This document shows positions 26,446 through 33,878 of a stretch of DNA of 64,000 nt, piece by piece. The translations under genes and the position numbers were made by a program. The number at the start of each line of letters is the position of its first letter. Positions within the stretch are counted from its first letter, which is position 1. Below the pieces are notes generated by a model. That model saw only the letters and a program-made list of their open reading frames with translations. It ran no database searches and was not told where the DNA came from. The stretch spans positions 1 to 64,000 of the forward strand of contig NZ_JARVRJ010000012.1 in the NCBI RefSeq assembly GCF_030209745.1. The letters are read 5' to 3'. The DNA is from Arthrobacter sp. fls2-241-R2A-200 (GTDB lineage Bacteria; Actinomycetota; Actinomycetes; Actinomycetales; Micrococcaceae).

Positions 26446-27107
26446 GGCTGACCGCCGGAGTAGGGACCGGTTCGCCGGGCAACCTCGGCGTCGAAGGCTC
26501 TGCACACGGCGTGCACCGCGATCAGGTGGCCTTCTTGTGCATTGGCGGCGATAGCGTCCACGGTGATGGCTTGGTCGCACGCTTCTGAGAGCGGGTTCGG
26601 GCCGCTGCCGGTCAGCGCCCACGTGGTGATCCCGCGTTCACGGGCCGTGCGGACTGCGTTGAGCAGGTTGGGGCTGCGGCCACTGGTGGACAGGAGGACC
26701 AGGACATCACCGGCGCGGCCGTGGGCACGGACCTGCCGGGCGAAGACTTCCTCGTAGCCGTAGTCGTTGGACAAGGCCGTGACAGCGGACGACTCCGCGT
26801 GCAGGGAGATTGCGGAGAACGGTGCCCGCTCGTCGTCGAACCTGCCAACGAGCTCGGCCGTGAGGTGCTGGGCTTCTGCTGCCGAACCACCGTTGCCGGC
26901 AGCGAGCAGGCGGTGCCCGGCGAGGAGCCGATGGGCAAGTTCGGTCCCCCATTCAGACAGGCGTCCGGACTGCGAGCGCAGGGATTCCAGTGCGGGCAGG
27001 ACGTTATCCAGATGGCGGGTGACCTCGGCGTCGTGGATGGTGGCGGCACTGAAGCTGGGCGTCCAGCCTGCGGGCAGCGTTTCCGGGACGGTTGATTTGA
27101 TGCTCAC
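26442..27107 (-). CDS. gmhA: Sedoheptulose-7-phosphate isomerase-like SIS protein
   Basis: 221 aa. The SIS domain has GNGGSAAEAQHLTAEL at 71-86, the family motif of GmhA, with the catalytic-site His81 and Glu85, then SNDYGYEEVF and LLSTSGRSPNLLNAV. GmhA converts sedoheptulose-7-phosphate to D-glycero-D-manno-heptose-7-phosphate, the first committed step to activated heptose. The family also includes DiaA, but the setting between GT genes and HldE favours GmhA. Both ends overlap neighbours by 4 bp. Confidence 0.87.
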   Translation of the reverse strand: MSIKSTVPETLPAGWTPSFSAATIHDAEVTRHLDNVLPALESLRSQSGRLSEWGTELAHRLLAGHRLLAAGNGGSAAEAQHLTAELVGRFDDERAPFSAISLHAESSAVTALSNDYGYEEVFARQVRAHGRAGDVLVLLSTSGRSPNLLNAVRTARERGITTWALTGSGPNPLSEACDQAITVDAIAANAQEGHLIAVHAVCRAFDAEVARRTGPYSGGQP

Positions 27108-28384
27108 AACGCCCTCCCTTCCAACGGTCCCAGGCCCTCATCGGCCTGCTGGGCCAGCCCGGCGGCAAGCCCGGCAGCCAGGACGGATCGGTAGGCTTTC
27201 TCGGTGTCCGCGGCGATCCTGTCCCAGGAGTAGCGGGAACGGGCGCGACGGGCTCCGGCGCGGCCCATCTCCGCCCGCAAGGCGGGGTCGCCCAGGAGCT
27301 TTACCAGCGCCTCAGCGATAGCCTCGGGATCCCGGGGCGGGACCTGGAGTCCTGTTTTCTGGTCGACGACGGTCTCCCGGAGTCCGCCCACTGCGGCCGC
27401 AACCACCGGCACTCCGCAAGCCATGGCCTCCAGCGGCACGATGCCGAACGGCTCATACCACGGCGTGCATACCACCGCGTCGGCGCTGCGGAAGATGCCC
27501 GGCATGGCATCCCTGGGTACCTGCCCGCGCATGGTGACTTTGTCCTCAACCCCCAATTCCTTGGCCAAGGACCGCAACCGTTGGGCTTCCGGATCTTCCT
27601 CAAGGTTCAAAGCGTCCCCGGAGCCGCCAACGATCAAGAGTTCGACGTCGTCAAAGCCCGCCTCGGCGAGGAGCGGAAGTGCTTGGATAATCAGGTCCAC
27701 CCCCTTGCGTTGCACCAGGCGGCCCACGCTCAGGATCCGGTGTGTGCGTTCCCTGGGTTCGGCGTCGGCGGTTCCTTGGAACAACGCAAGGTCCACGCCG
27801 CAGGGGGCGATGGAGATCTTGGAACGGCTGATGCCGAGGACTTTGAGTTCGAACACTTCGTCCGGGCAGGTGGCGATCACCCAGTCGGCGGTGCGGCCTA
27901 CCCAGGGCTCGAGCCAGGCCCGTGCCGGGGGGCTGGTGTCGGCAGATCCTTGATGCCTGCGCTTGACCGATCCGAGCGCGTGGAATGTTTGCACCACAGG
28001 GACGGGATCCGGGGCTCCGGCGCGTTTGGACGCTTGGATGGCTGCCAGTCCGGACATCCAGAAGTGTGCGTGAACAACGTCCGGAAGCTGATCGCCCCAG
28101 TCTGCGCAGATGCCGTCCGCCAATTGGCCCATGAACGGCAGCAAGTCATCCTTGGGGATGCGGCGGGCAGGTCCGGCGTCGACATGGACCACGGTGAGCC
28201 CAGGTCCCACCTGCACCTTTGCGGGAAGATCCGGATCGTCACGGCGCGTGTAGACGGTGACGTTGTGGCCGCGCTCGGCCAAACTGGAGGACAGTGCTGC
28301 CACGTGGACGTTCTGTCCGCCGGCGTCGACGCCGCCCAACGCCGCCAACGGGCTGGCGTGTTCGGAGACCATGGAGATTTTCAT
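27104..28384 (-). CDS. Family 4 glycosyltransferase
   Basis: 426 aa, a retaining GT-B glycosyltransferase. GGVDAGGQNVHVAALS (17-32) and VVHAHFWMSG (103-112) are typical of the acceptor half; GRLVQRKG (221-228) and the E-x7-E element EPFGIVPLE (311-319) of the nucleotide-sugar half. It resembles the MshA/SqdX/sucrose-synthase-like branch. The donor and acceptor cannot be read from the sequence; the operon suggests a heptose-containing glycan. Short spacing and ATGA overlaps join it to both neighbours. Confidence 0.85.
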   Translation of the reverse strand: MKISMVSEHASPLAALGGVDAGGQNVHVAALSSSLAERGHNVTVYTRRDDPDLPAKVQVGPGLTVVHVDAGPARRIPKDDLLPFMGQLADGICADWGDQLPDVVHAHFWMSGLAAIQASKRAGAPDPVPVVQTFHALGSVKRRHQGSADTSPPARAWLEPWVGRTADWVIATCPDEVFELKVLGISRSKISIAPCGVDLALFQGTADAEPRERTHRILSVGRLVQRKGVDLIIQALPLLAEAGFDDVELLIVGGSGDALNLEEDPEAQRLRSLAKELGVEDKVTMRGQVPRDAMPGIFRSADAVVCTPWYEPFGIVPLEAMACGVPVVAAAVGGLRETVVDQKTGLQVPPRDPEAIAEALVKLLGDPALRAEMGRAGARRARSRYSWDRIAADTEKAYRSVLAAGLAAGLAQQADEGLGPLEGRAL

Positions 28385-29418
28385 GGATGCATCCTCTCGG
28401 TGTCGTGGCGTTGGGTGGCTGGCCGGTGGGTGCCCGGCCGGTGGGTGGACAGTTCAGCGAGGAGCGTGTCCCAGGCCCGGAGGAACTTGCCCAAGCCGTA
28501 GCGCTCCAGCGCAGCTTCGCGGGCCACCATGCCAATGGCGTAGGCATCGTCGGGGTCTTCCAGGAGGCGCCGCGCGAACCGTTGAAGGTCCTCGACGTCG
28601 TTGGAGACCAGGCCGGCGCCGTGCGGGACCGCCCCGGCAGCTTCGGTGGTGGAGAGCGCCAGGACCGGCATGCCCAAGTGCATGGCTTCGAGCAGGGCCA
28701 AGCCCAAGGAAGTCCAACGCAGGGGGTGGAGGTAGAGCCTGCAGCGGGCGAGCTCCTCGTGAAGTTTCGCCGCCGACACATCCCCGGAGATCCGGAGCCG
28801 CTCCGCGCCGAGGCCGTGCGCTTGCAGGTTCAGTGCCTCTGGCAAGGCTTCAGTTCCCATTCCAAACACTCGCAACGGACCTACAGCCGCGAAGCCGGGC
28901 AGGAGGTCGGTTCCTGTGACCCGTCCACGCCGGACGGGCTCGTTGACCACCACACCCATCTCTTCCCGCTCGCCCGTGTACAGGTGCCCGGGGTCCGGAA
29001 TGCCGTGTTCGATCACCGTGGTCAGGGCCGACCCGGTGTCCCAGAAGAGCTGGTTGAAGTGGGTCACGTGGACCACGGGGATCGTGCTCTGGTCAGCGAG
29101 GGGGTGCAGGGTGAAAGGGACATCACCTTTGGGGGTGTTGTGCTCCAGGTACACGGCGGGCAGGTCCATTCCGGGTCGCCGCCCCAAGGCGCGTGCTACT
29201 GCCGCAATCTCCTCGGGGCGCTGCAGGACCACGGCGTCCACGCCTCCCGGGTCAAGTGTGTCCAGATCCACCTCTTGCGCGTTGGCGGGCCAGTCACGGC
29301 CACCCCGCCCCAAACCCCAGGGGCCGCCGTCGGGCAGTGTGGGCAACAAGTATTCGTGACGGCCACGGACGAAAGCTTCCATCCACCCGCCGTGGACGTG
29401 CCACACGAGGATCCTCAT
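28381..29418 (-). CDS. GT4-like glycosyltransferase with divergent motif
   Basis: 345 aa from ATG 29418 (MRILVWHVHGGW), overlapping the preceding stop as ATGA. The C-terminal half has WTSLGLALLEAMHLGMPVLA, the counterpart of the E-x7-E region but without the first Glu-Pro-Phe. The N-terminal half has DAVVLQRPEEIA and YLEHNTPKGD. The C-terminus has a THRPG-THRPA-TQRHD tail coded by a degenerate 15-bp array. Probably a cytosolic glycosyltransferase of the same glycan; donor unknown. Confidence 0.75.
   Translation of the reverse strand: MRILVWHVHGGWMEAFVRGRHEYLLPTLPDGGPWGLGRGGRDWPANAQEVDLDTLDPGGVDAVVLQRPEEIAAVARALGRRPGMDLPAVYLEHNTPKGDVPFTLHPLADQSTIPVVHVTHFNQLFWDTGSALTTVIEHGIPDPGHLYTGEREEMGVVVNEPVRRGRVTGTDLLPGFAAVGPLRVFGMGTEALPEALNLQAHGLGAERLRISGDVSAAKLHEELARCRLYLHPLRWTSLGLALLEAMHLGMPVLALSTTEAAGAVPHGAGLVSNDVEDLQRFARRLLEDPDDAYAIGMVAREAALERYGLGKFLRAWDTLLAELSTHRPGTHRPATQRHDTERMHP
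28402..28446. repeat. Degenerate 3 x 15-bp array at the GT gene end
   Basis: GTCGTGGCGTTGGGT, GGCTGGCCGGTGGGT and GCCCGGCCGGTGGGT stand in a row (28402-28446). In frame, they code for the tail pentapeptides THRPG/THRPA/TQRHD. Confidence 0.85.
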
Positions 29419-30518
29419 GGTTTCCAGACCTTTCGCCGGGTGGACAGGGATGAGACGCCCCCGAGGAGCCGTTCGACCGCCTCGACAACCTGCTCGGGAG
29501 CCACGGAGCTCAGGCACGGGTGCCCGGGGACCGGGCATGTGCGGGCCCGGCTGTTTTTGCAGGCCGCTTCCTGGTCGCCGAGCAGTTCCATCGGCACCCC
29601 GTACGGTGCCCAGCGGATCGCGGGGACGACGGGCGCGAACAAGCAAACCACCGGAGTGCCAACGGCCGCCGCCAAATGGGCGGGGCCAGTATTGCCGGTG
29701 ACCACGACGGCGGCGCCCTCGAGAACCGCTGCGAGGGTCCTGAGGTTCGTTCCACCGCCCAGGTTCCGGGCTGAGGGACCGGCCACGGTCGCCGTCAGGG
29801 AAGTTTCCCCGGGCCCACCGGTGACCACCACCTTGTGTCCATAGGCCTGAAGCAACTCGACGGTTGCAGCATGGTGGAGCGCGGGCCACGCCCTTGCCGG
29901 TGCAGCGGCTCCGGGGTGAACCACAATGTACGGGCCCTCCTCCGCCAGCTCGCGGGCCAGTGAGGTGGCTCCTTCGGGCTCCGGGTCCGGGCCAGAGGTG
30001 ATGTGCAGCTTTCCGTCGTCGCCGTCCCGCAGCACATAGCCGCCTGCCTCCGCAATGGTCAGTGCGCGGATCACTTCAGGCTGGTCTTCCGGGAAGTCCT
30101 CGCCGGGTTTGAGCCGGACATCCAACAGGGAGCCCGCGTAATCCGTGGAGGCCCCCGTGATCTTCCTGACGCCAGCAAGCCGCAGCAGGAGAGCCAAGGG
30201 TAGAGGGGATTGATGGAATGACGTGAGGATCACGGCTTCTTCGATCCTGGAATTGCGGACAAACTCGATCAGGCTGTTGATCATCTCTTCCGTTGCCGGA
30301 GGTGCCGGGTTGACGATCCACGGGCAGGCCCACGTGTGGACCTGCGTTACGCCCGGGAGCATCTCAGCGGCGCCTGCGCCTTCAGGACCACACAGGAGGA
30401 CGACGTCGTTGGGCCGGCTTCCGTCGCGGCGGCTTCCGTTGGCCACCGCGCGCAGGGCCGGGCCTGAGAGGAGGACATCGCCCATGCTGTCCAGCCGGGC
30501 TACCAGGACGCGGCTCAT
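29415..30518 (-). CDS. GT9 heptosyltransferase-like protein B
   Basis: 367 aa. RLDSMGDVLLSGPALRAVA (about 8-26) begins the first Rossmann half, as in WaaC/WaaF-type heptosyltransferases. VVHPGAAAPARAWP and the donor motif TGNTGPAHLAAAVGTPVVCLF mark the second. A CPVPGHPCLS segment near the end holds two Cys. It follows the GmhB-like gene with an ATGA overlap and is probably the core sugar-adding enzyme of the operon. Confidence 0.85.
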   Translation of the reverse strand: MSRVLVARLDSMGDVLLSGPALRAVANGSRRDGSRPNDVVLLCGPEGAGAAEMLPGVTQVHTWACPWIVNPAPPATEEMINSLIEFVRNSRIEEAVILTSFHQSPLPLALLLRLAGVRKITGASTDYAGSLLDVRLKPGEDFPEDQPEVIRALTIAEAGGYVLRDGDDGKLHITSGPDPEPEGATSLARELAEEGPYIVVHPGAAAPARAWPALHHAATVELLQAYGHKVVVTGGPGETSLTATVAGPSARNLGGGTNLRTLAAVLEGAAVVVTGNTGPAHLAAAVGTPVVCLFAPVVPAIRWAPYGVPMELLGDQEAACKNSRARTCPVPGHPCLSSVAPEQVVEAVERLLGGVSSLSTRRKVWKP

Positions 30519-31084
30519 ACGGGCGCGCCTTGGCGTGCTTGGTCTTCCTTGGTTTTCGTGTCGCCCAGCAGGAGCTCAATCGCCTGCTCCAAGTCCTCAG
30601 CCACCAGCTCCGCAGCATCAATTTCCTCTTGCCGCGTCACGGGGGTTGGTACTAGGACGGCACGGGTTCCGGCTGCCGTCGCCGCTCCCATATCCGCCCC
30701 GATATCACCCACGAACGCAGCCTCGGACGGGTCGATTCCCAAAGCCCGGCACGCGCCAAGAATCATTCCCGGCGCGGGCTTGCGGCAATCACAACCGTCC
30801 TCGGGACCGTGCGGGCACACTTGCCACACGTCGAATGGGCCCAACAGCTGATCCACCCGCTGATTGACTGCGTCCACTTGGTGGAGCGTCAGCAGCCCAC
30901 GGGCCACGCCCGATTGGTTACTGACCACTCCCGTCGCAAGTCCTGCACGGCGAACTCTGTCGAGCGCAGGACCGGCACTTTCCATGGGCCGCGCCAGTTG
31001 CGGATCGCCGTTGTAAGGCACATCAACGACGAGCGTTCCATCGCGGTCAAACAGGACCGCCTTCAACGTTCCGGTTCCTCCCAT
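30515..31084 (-). CDS. gmhB: HAD-IIIA phosphatase, GmhB-like
   Basis: 189 aa. DRDGT (13-17) contains the nucleophile Asp13 and acid Asp15; SNQSGVARG (55-63) is motif II; and Cys90-x-His92, Cys98-x-Cys100 form the zinc loop characteristic of GmhB. GmhB removes the C7 phosphate from heptose bisphosphate. It is the first gene of the operon. A GGGAGGA lies inside the first codons, 9 bases before a TTG at 31066 (LKAVLFDRDGT), which could be the true start. HisB-N phosphatases have the same motifs, but the context favours heptose. Confidence 0.83.
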   Translation of the reverse strand: MGGTGTLKAVLFDRDGTLVVDVPYNGDPQLARPMESAGPALDRVRRAGLATGVVSNQSGVARGLLTLHQVDAVNQRVDQLLGPFDVWQVCPHGPEDGCDCRKPAPGMILGACRALGIDPSEAAFVGDIGADMGAATAAGTRAVLVPTPVTRQEEIDAAELVAEDLEQAIELLLGDTKTKEDQARQGAPV

Positions 31085-31170
31085 ACTCGCAACGTTCCCC
31101 AGTTCTCCAGGCGCTAAACAGTGCGGTCACGAGAAGTTTCGTGCCGCTAGACTCCTACCGGGAGGTCACT

Positions 31171-32121
31171 ATGGACACTGTTGAAAGCACCGAACAACCG
31201 TTGCTGCTTGCCTTGCGGGCCTTGAAACTTGGGGACCTCTTAGTGGCCGTTCCGGCCCTGCGCGGCCTGCGCCGGGCGTTCCCGGAACACCGGATTCTGT
31301 ATGCGGCCCCTGCCTGGATAGCGGAGGCCTTGGAGCTGGTGGGCGGCATCCACCATTTGCCGACGCCGGGTTTGGACGACCCCTTGACGGTGCCTCGTGG
31401 CGCCGTCGATATCGCGGTCAACCTGCACGGAAACGGCGCCGAAAGCCGGCTCCGGATAGAGGAATTGCAAGCGAACCGGGTGGTGGCTCATGAGTCCCCC
31501 GGAATCGACGGGCCATCGTGGATTACCGGCCGCCCCGAGCGGGAACGCTGGACCAGGCTGCTGAACTGGCACGGTATCGAGGCCGATCCCCTGGACTATC
31601 GTTTGAACACTCCGGCGGTCCCATCGCCACGCCCGGGCGCCACGGTAATCCACGTGGGCGCGGCCTACGGCAGCAGGCTCTGGCCGGTGGAGCGGTTCGC
31701 GGATGTCGCCGTCGAGCTGGCCGCAGCCGGGCATGAGATTGTGCTGACGGGCGGCGCGTCCGAGCGCGGGCGCGCCGAAGAGACCGCCGCCTTGGCCAAG
31801 CTCAAAGGAGCAAACCTCGACGACGGCCTGCTGGCCGGGCGGCAGGGCCTGGCAGAGTTTGCGGCCACCATAGCCGCAGCCCGGCTCGTCGTGTCCGCGG
31901 ACACAGGCGCCGCGCATCTGGCCTCGGCCTACGAACGTCCATCGGTGGTCCTCTTCGGGCCGGCGCCCGCCGAGGAATGGGGTCCGCCGCCCGGCCCGCA
32001 CGTGGTGCTGACCGCCGTCGAGCTCCGCCGCGGTGACGTCTTCTCGCCGGACCCCGACCCCGCGCTGCTGGCCGTCAGCGTCAAGGACGTACTCGACGCC
32101 GTGGCAAGGCTGGGGTGCTGA
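31171..32121 (+). CDS. GT9 heptosyltransferase-like protein C
   Basis: 316 aa from ATG 31171 with GGGAGG upstream. ALRALKLGDLLVAVPALRGL (about 13-32), VIHVGAAYGSRLWP and ADTGAAHLASAYERPSVVLFGP are the GT9 signatures. It is divergent from the GmhB-like gene with about 86 bp between starts, so the two promoters are likely to be controlled together. It is shorter than the other two GT9 proteins. Confidence 0.82.
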   Translation: MDTVESTEQPLLLALRALKLGDLLVAVPALRGLRRAFPEHRILYAAPAWIAEALELVGGIHHLPTPGLDDPLTVPRGAVDIAVNLHGNGAESRLRIEELQANRVVAHESPGIDGPSWITGRPERERWTRLLNWHGIEADPLDYRLNTPAVPSPRPGATVIHVGAAYGSRLWPVERFADVAVELAAAGHEIVLTGGASERGRAEETAALAKLKGANLDDGLLAGRQGLAEFAATIAAARLVVSADTGAAHLASAYERPSVVLFGPAPAEEWGPPPGPHVVLTAVELRRGDVFSPDPDPALLAVSVKDVLDAVARLGC

Positions 32122-32127
32122 CGGAGG

Positions 32128-32181
32128 CTAAGGCCCAATTCCGTTCTAAGGCCCAATTCCGTTCTAGGGTGCTGTTCCGTT
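32128..32181. repeat. 3 x 18-bp array that triplicates the sigma-factor tail
   Basis: CTAAGGCCCAATTCCGTT is present twice exactly (32128-32145, 32146-32163), and a third, diverged copy (32164-32181) holds the last codons and the TAG stop of the sigma-factor gene. On the minus strand each unit reads five codons plus TAG in the same frame (NGTAP-stop, then NGIGP-stop twice). Confidence 0.95.
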
Positions 32182-32940
32182 CTGGAGGTGGTCCTGCTCG
32201 TCCAGCAACTGGGCTTGGAGCGAGACAAGGATCTTCGAGAGCTTCCGCGAAACCTGCATCTGTGAAATGCCCAAGGCCTCAGCGATGGTGGACTGAGTTT
32301 CCTCACGGTAGTAGCGGCGGTAGAGCAGGTGCCGGTCTTCGGCACTGAGGTCGCGGATTGCGTTCCGCAGGGCCAGCACGTCCTCGAGCCGGTCCGTTGG
32401 GCAACCAAAAGCTGAAAGGGAGCCCTGGAGTCCGTCGCGGCCCTCCGAGGCCGGGGCGTCCAACGAGTCCGGACGCTTGCTGGTCCCGGCCATGAGGGCT
32501 TCCCGCACCTGACAGGGCTCCAACTGGAGATCCTGGGCGACTTCCTCAGGCGAGGGGGTGCGCTGCAGGGTCTGTGTCATCTCTTCAGTCCGCGCCAGCA
32601 CCTGCCGACGCACATCCTGGATGGTCCGAGGCGGGCGGACAACCCAGCAGTGATCCCGGAGGTAGCGCTTGACTTCCCCGGCGATGGTTGGAGCGGCGTA
32701 GGCCGGGAAGCTGACACCCTTGGACTCGTCGTAGCCACGGGAGGCTTTGATCAGGCCCATGTACGCGACTTGCCGCACGTCGTCGATGTCGTGGGTGTGG
32801 GCCGAGTACCTCGCCGCGATGGCTTTGGCCAGATTGAGGTGGTCCAAGACCAAGCTGTCTTGGAAGCTCTGCCGAATACTGCCCTCGGGCGCGGGCCCGG
32901 GAGTTCTTGTTCGGACCTCGTAGGGTCGGGTTTGGTGCAT
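32164..32940 (-). CDS. SigB/SigF-type general stress sigma factor
   Basis: 258 aa. Region 2 (VLDHLNLAKAIAARYSAHTHDIDDVRQVAYMGLIKA, in parts about 31-66, and PTIAGEVKRYLRD), region 3, and the region 4 helix-turn-helix IAEALGISQMQVSRKL near 225-240 define a group 3 sigma factor of the SigB/F/G branch. These direct general stress, osmotic or stationary-phase genes and are normally held by an RsbW-type anti-sigma factor, which is absent beside this gene. It is divergent from a GAF-ANTAR gene across a 46-bp tandem duplication. Confidence 0.88.
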   Translation of the reverse strand: MHQTRPYEVRTRTPGPAPEGSIRQSFQDSLVLDHLNLAKAIAARYSAHTHDIDDVRQVAYMGLIKASRGYDESKGVSFPAYAAPTIAGEVKRYLRDHCWVVRPPRTIQDVRRQVLARTEEMTQTLQRTPSPEEVAQDLQLEPCQVREALMAGTSKRPDSLDAPASEGRDGLQGSLSAFGCPTDRLEDVLALRNAIRDLSAEDRHLLYRRYYREETQSTIAEALGISQMQVSRKLSKILVSLQAQLLDEQDHLQNGTAP

Positions 32941-32991
32941 GGGGCTTCAATCCTTAGGGGATGTAAAGGGTGAGCCCACGGCAAGACTCTT

Positions 32992-33083
32992 TAAAAAGAG
33001 AAGCACACTTACTATTAGCTTTCAACGGGTATGGGAGTAAAAAGCGAAGTACGCTTACTATTAACCTTCAACGGGGATGCGGG
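32992..33083. repeat. 46-bp tandem duplication in the sigma/ANTAR intergenic region
   Basis: Two adjacent copies (32992-33037 and 33038-33083) share TAAAAAG-GAAG and CTTACTATTA, TTCAACGGG and differ at about eight places. The first copy has GGGTAT, which resembles the -10 of SigB/SigF promoters, and the second GGGGAT. The duplicated part lies 41-132 bases before the ANTAR start. Confidence 0.85.
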
Positions 33084-33124
33084 GTGAGGCTCAAAAGGCA
33101 CCGTATCCAGGAGCGGAGATCGAG

Positions 33125-33865
33125 ATGGAAGAACCACAGCTCGCCGAACCGGCATCAATGGTGGCCGATATCCAAAGCCTGCTCTTGGACACCGACGACG
33201 TCACCGAGTTCCTTGAAGAACTCGCAAGGCACTCCGCGGCCATCTTCAGCGGCTCGGCAGGGGAAATATATTGCGGCATCACGCTGATGCGGCAACGCAC
33301 CGCAGCCACCGTTGCCAGCAGCGGGGAACGGGCACGGCAACTGGATGAAGTCCAGTACGCGTTCGCTGACGGTCCGTGCTTGCACGCCTGCCGCGAAGGC
33401 ACGCAAGTCCACATTCCGGACTTCGAAAAGGACAACACTTGGCCGGACTATAACGCGGCCATCACCGACCACGGTCTGCGTTCCGTGCTGGCCGTACCGT
33501 TCAACCTCCCGGACGATACCGCCAGGGCGGGCTTGAATCTGTACTCGGACCGGCCCCATGCGTTCGACCAAGGCGCCGTGCAGCGGGCCAACGATTACGT
33601 TGACCAAGCCTCCAATGGCCTTCGCTTGGCCATTAAGCTGGCGCAACACAGTGAAACGGCCGCCAACTTGCGGGCGGCAATGGAGTCGCGAACGGTCATC
33701 GACGTCGCCACGGGCATCATCATTGCCCAGAACAGGTGCACACAAGTGGAAGCCATGGAGCTCATCAAGAAAGCCTCCAGCAACCGCAACATCAAACTGC
33801 GGGCCGTAGCCCAGGCCATCGTTGAGTCAGCCGGCGGTGGACAGGTCCAGACGTACTTCAAATAG
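33125..33865 (+). CDS. GAF-ANTAR RNA-binding regulator
   Basis: 246 aa from ATG 33125. A GAF domain (about 20-165; PCLHACREGTQVHIPDF and HGLRSVLAVPF visible) is followed by an ANTAR domain (about 175-235) with VIDVATGIIIAQNRCT and EAMELIKKASSNRNIKLRAVAQAIV. ANTAR proteins bind tandem hairpins in nascent RNA and prevent termination; the GAF part senses a small ligand or redox state. The targets are unknown, and the divergent sigma factor suggests a stress role. Confidence 0.87.
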   Translation: MEEPQLAEPASMVADIQSLLLDTDDVTEFLEELARHSAAIFSGSAGEIYCGITLMRQRTAATVASSGERARQLDEVQYAFADGPCLHACREGTQVHIPDFEKDNTWPDYNAAITDHGLRSVLAVPFNLPDDTARAGLNLYSDRPHAFDQGAVQRANDYVDQASNGLRLAIKLAQHSETAANLRAAMESRTVIDVATGIIIAQNRCTQVEAMELIKKASSNRNIKLRAVAQAIVESAGGGQVQTYFK

Positions 33866-33878
33866 GCCCGGGCTCCAG

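Noticed and set aside
26446..26622. Longer N-terminus of HldE copy 2
   Set aside because: The Arg-rich extra part is antisense-free but overlaps gmhA in another frame; the ATGA start matches the other joints of the operon.
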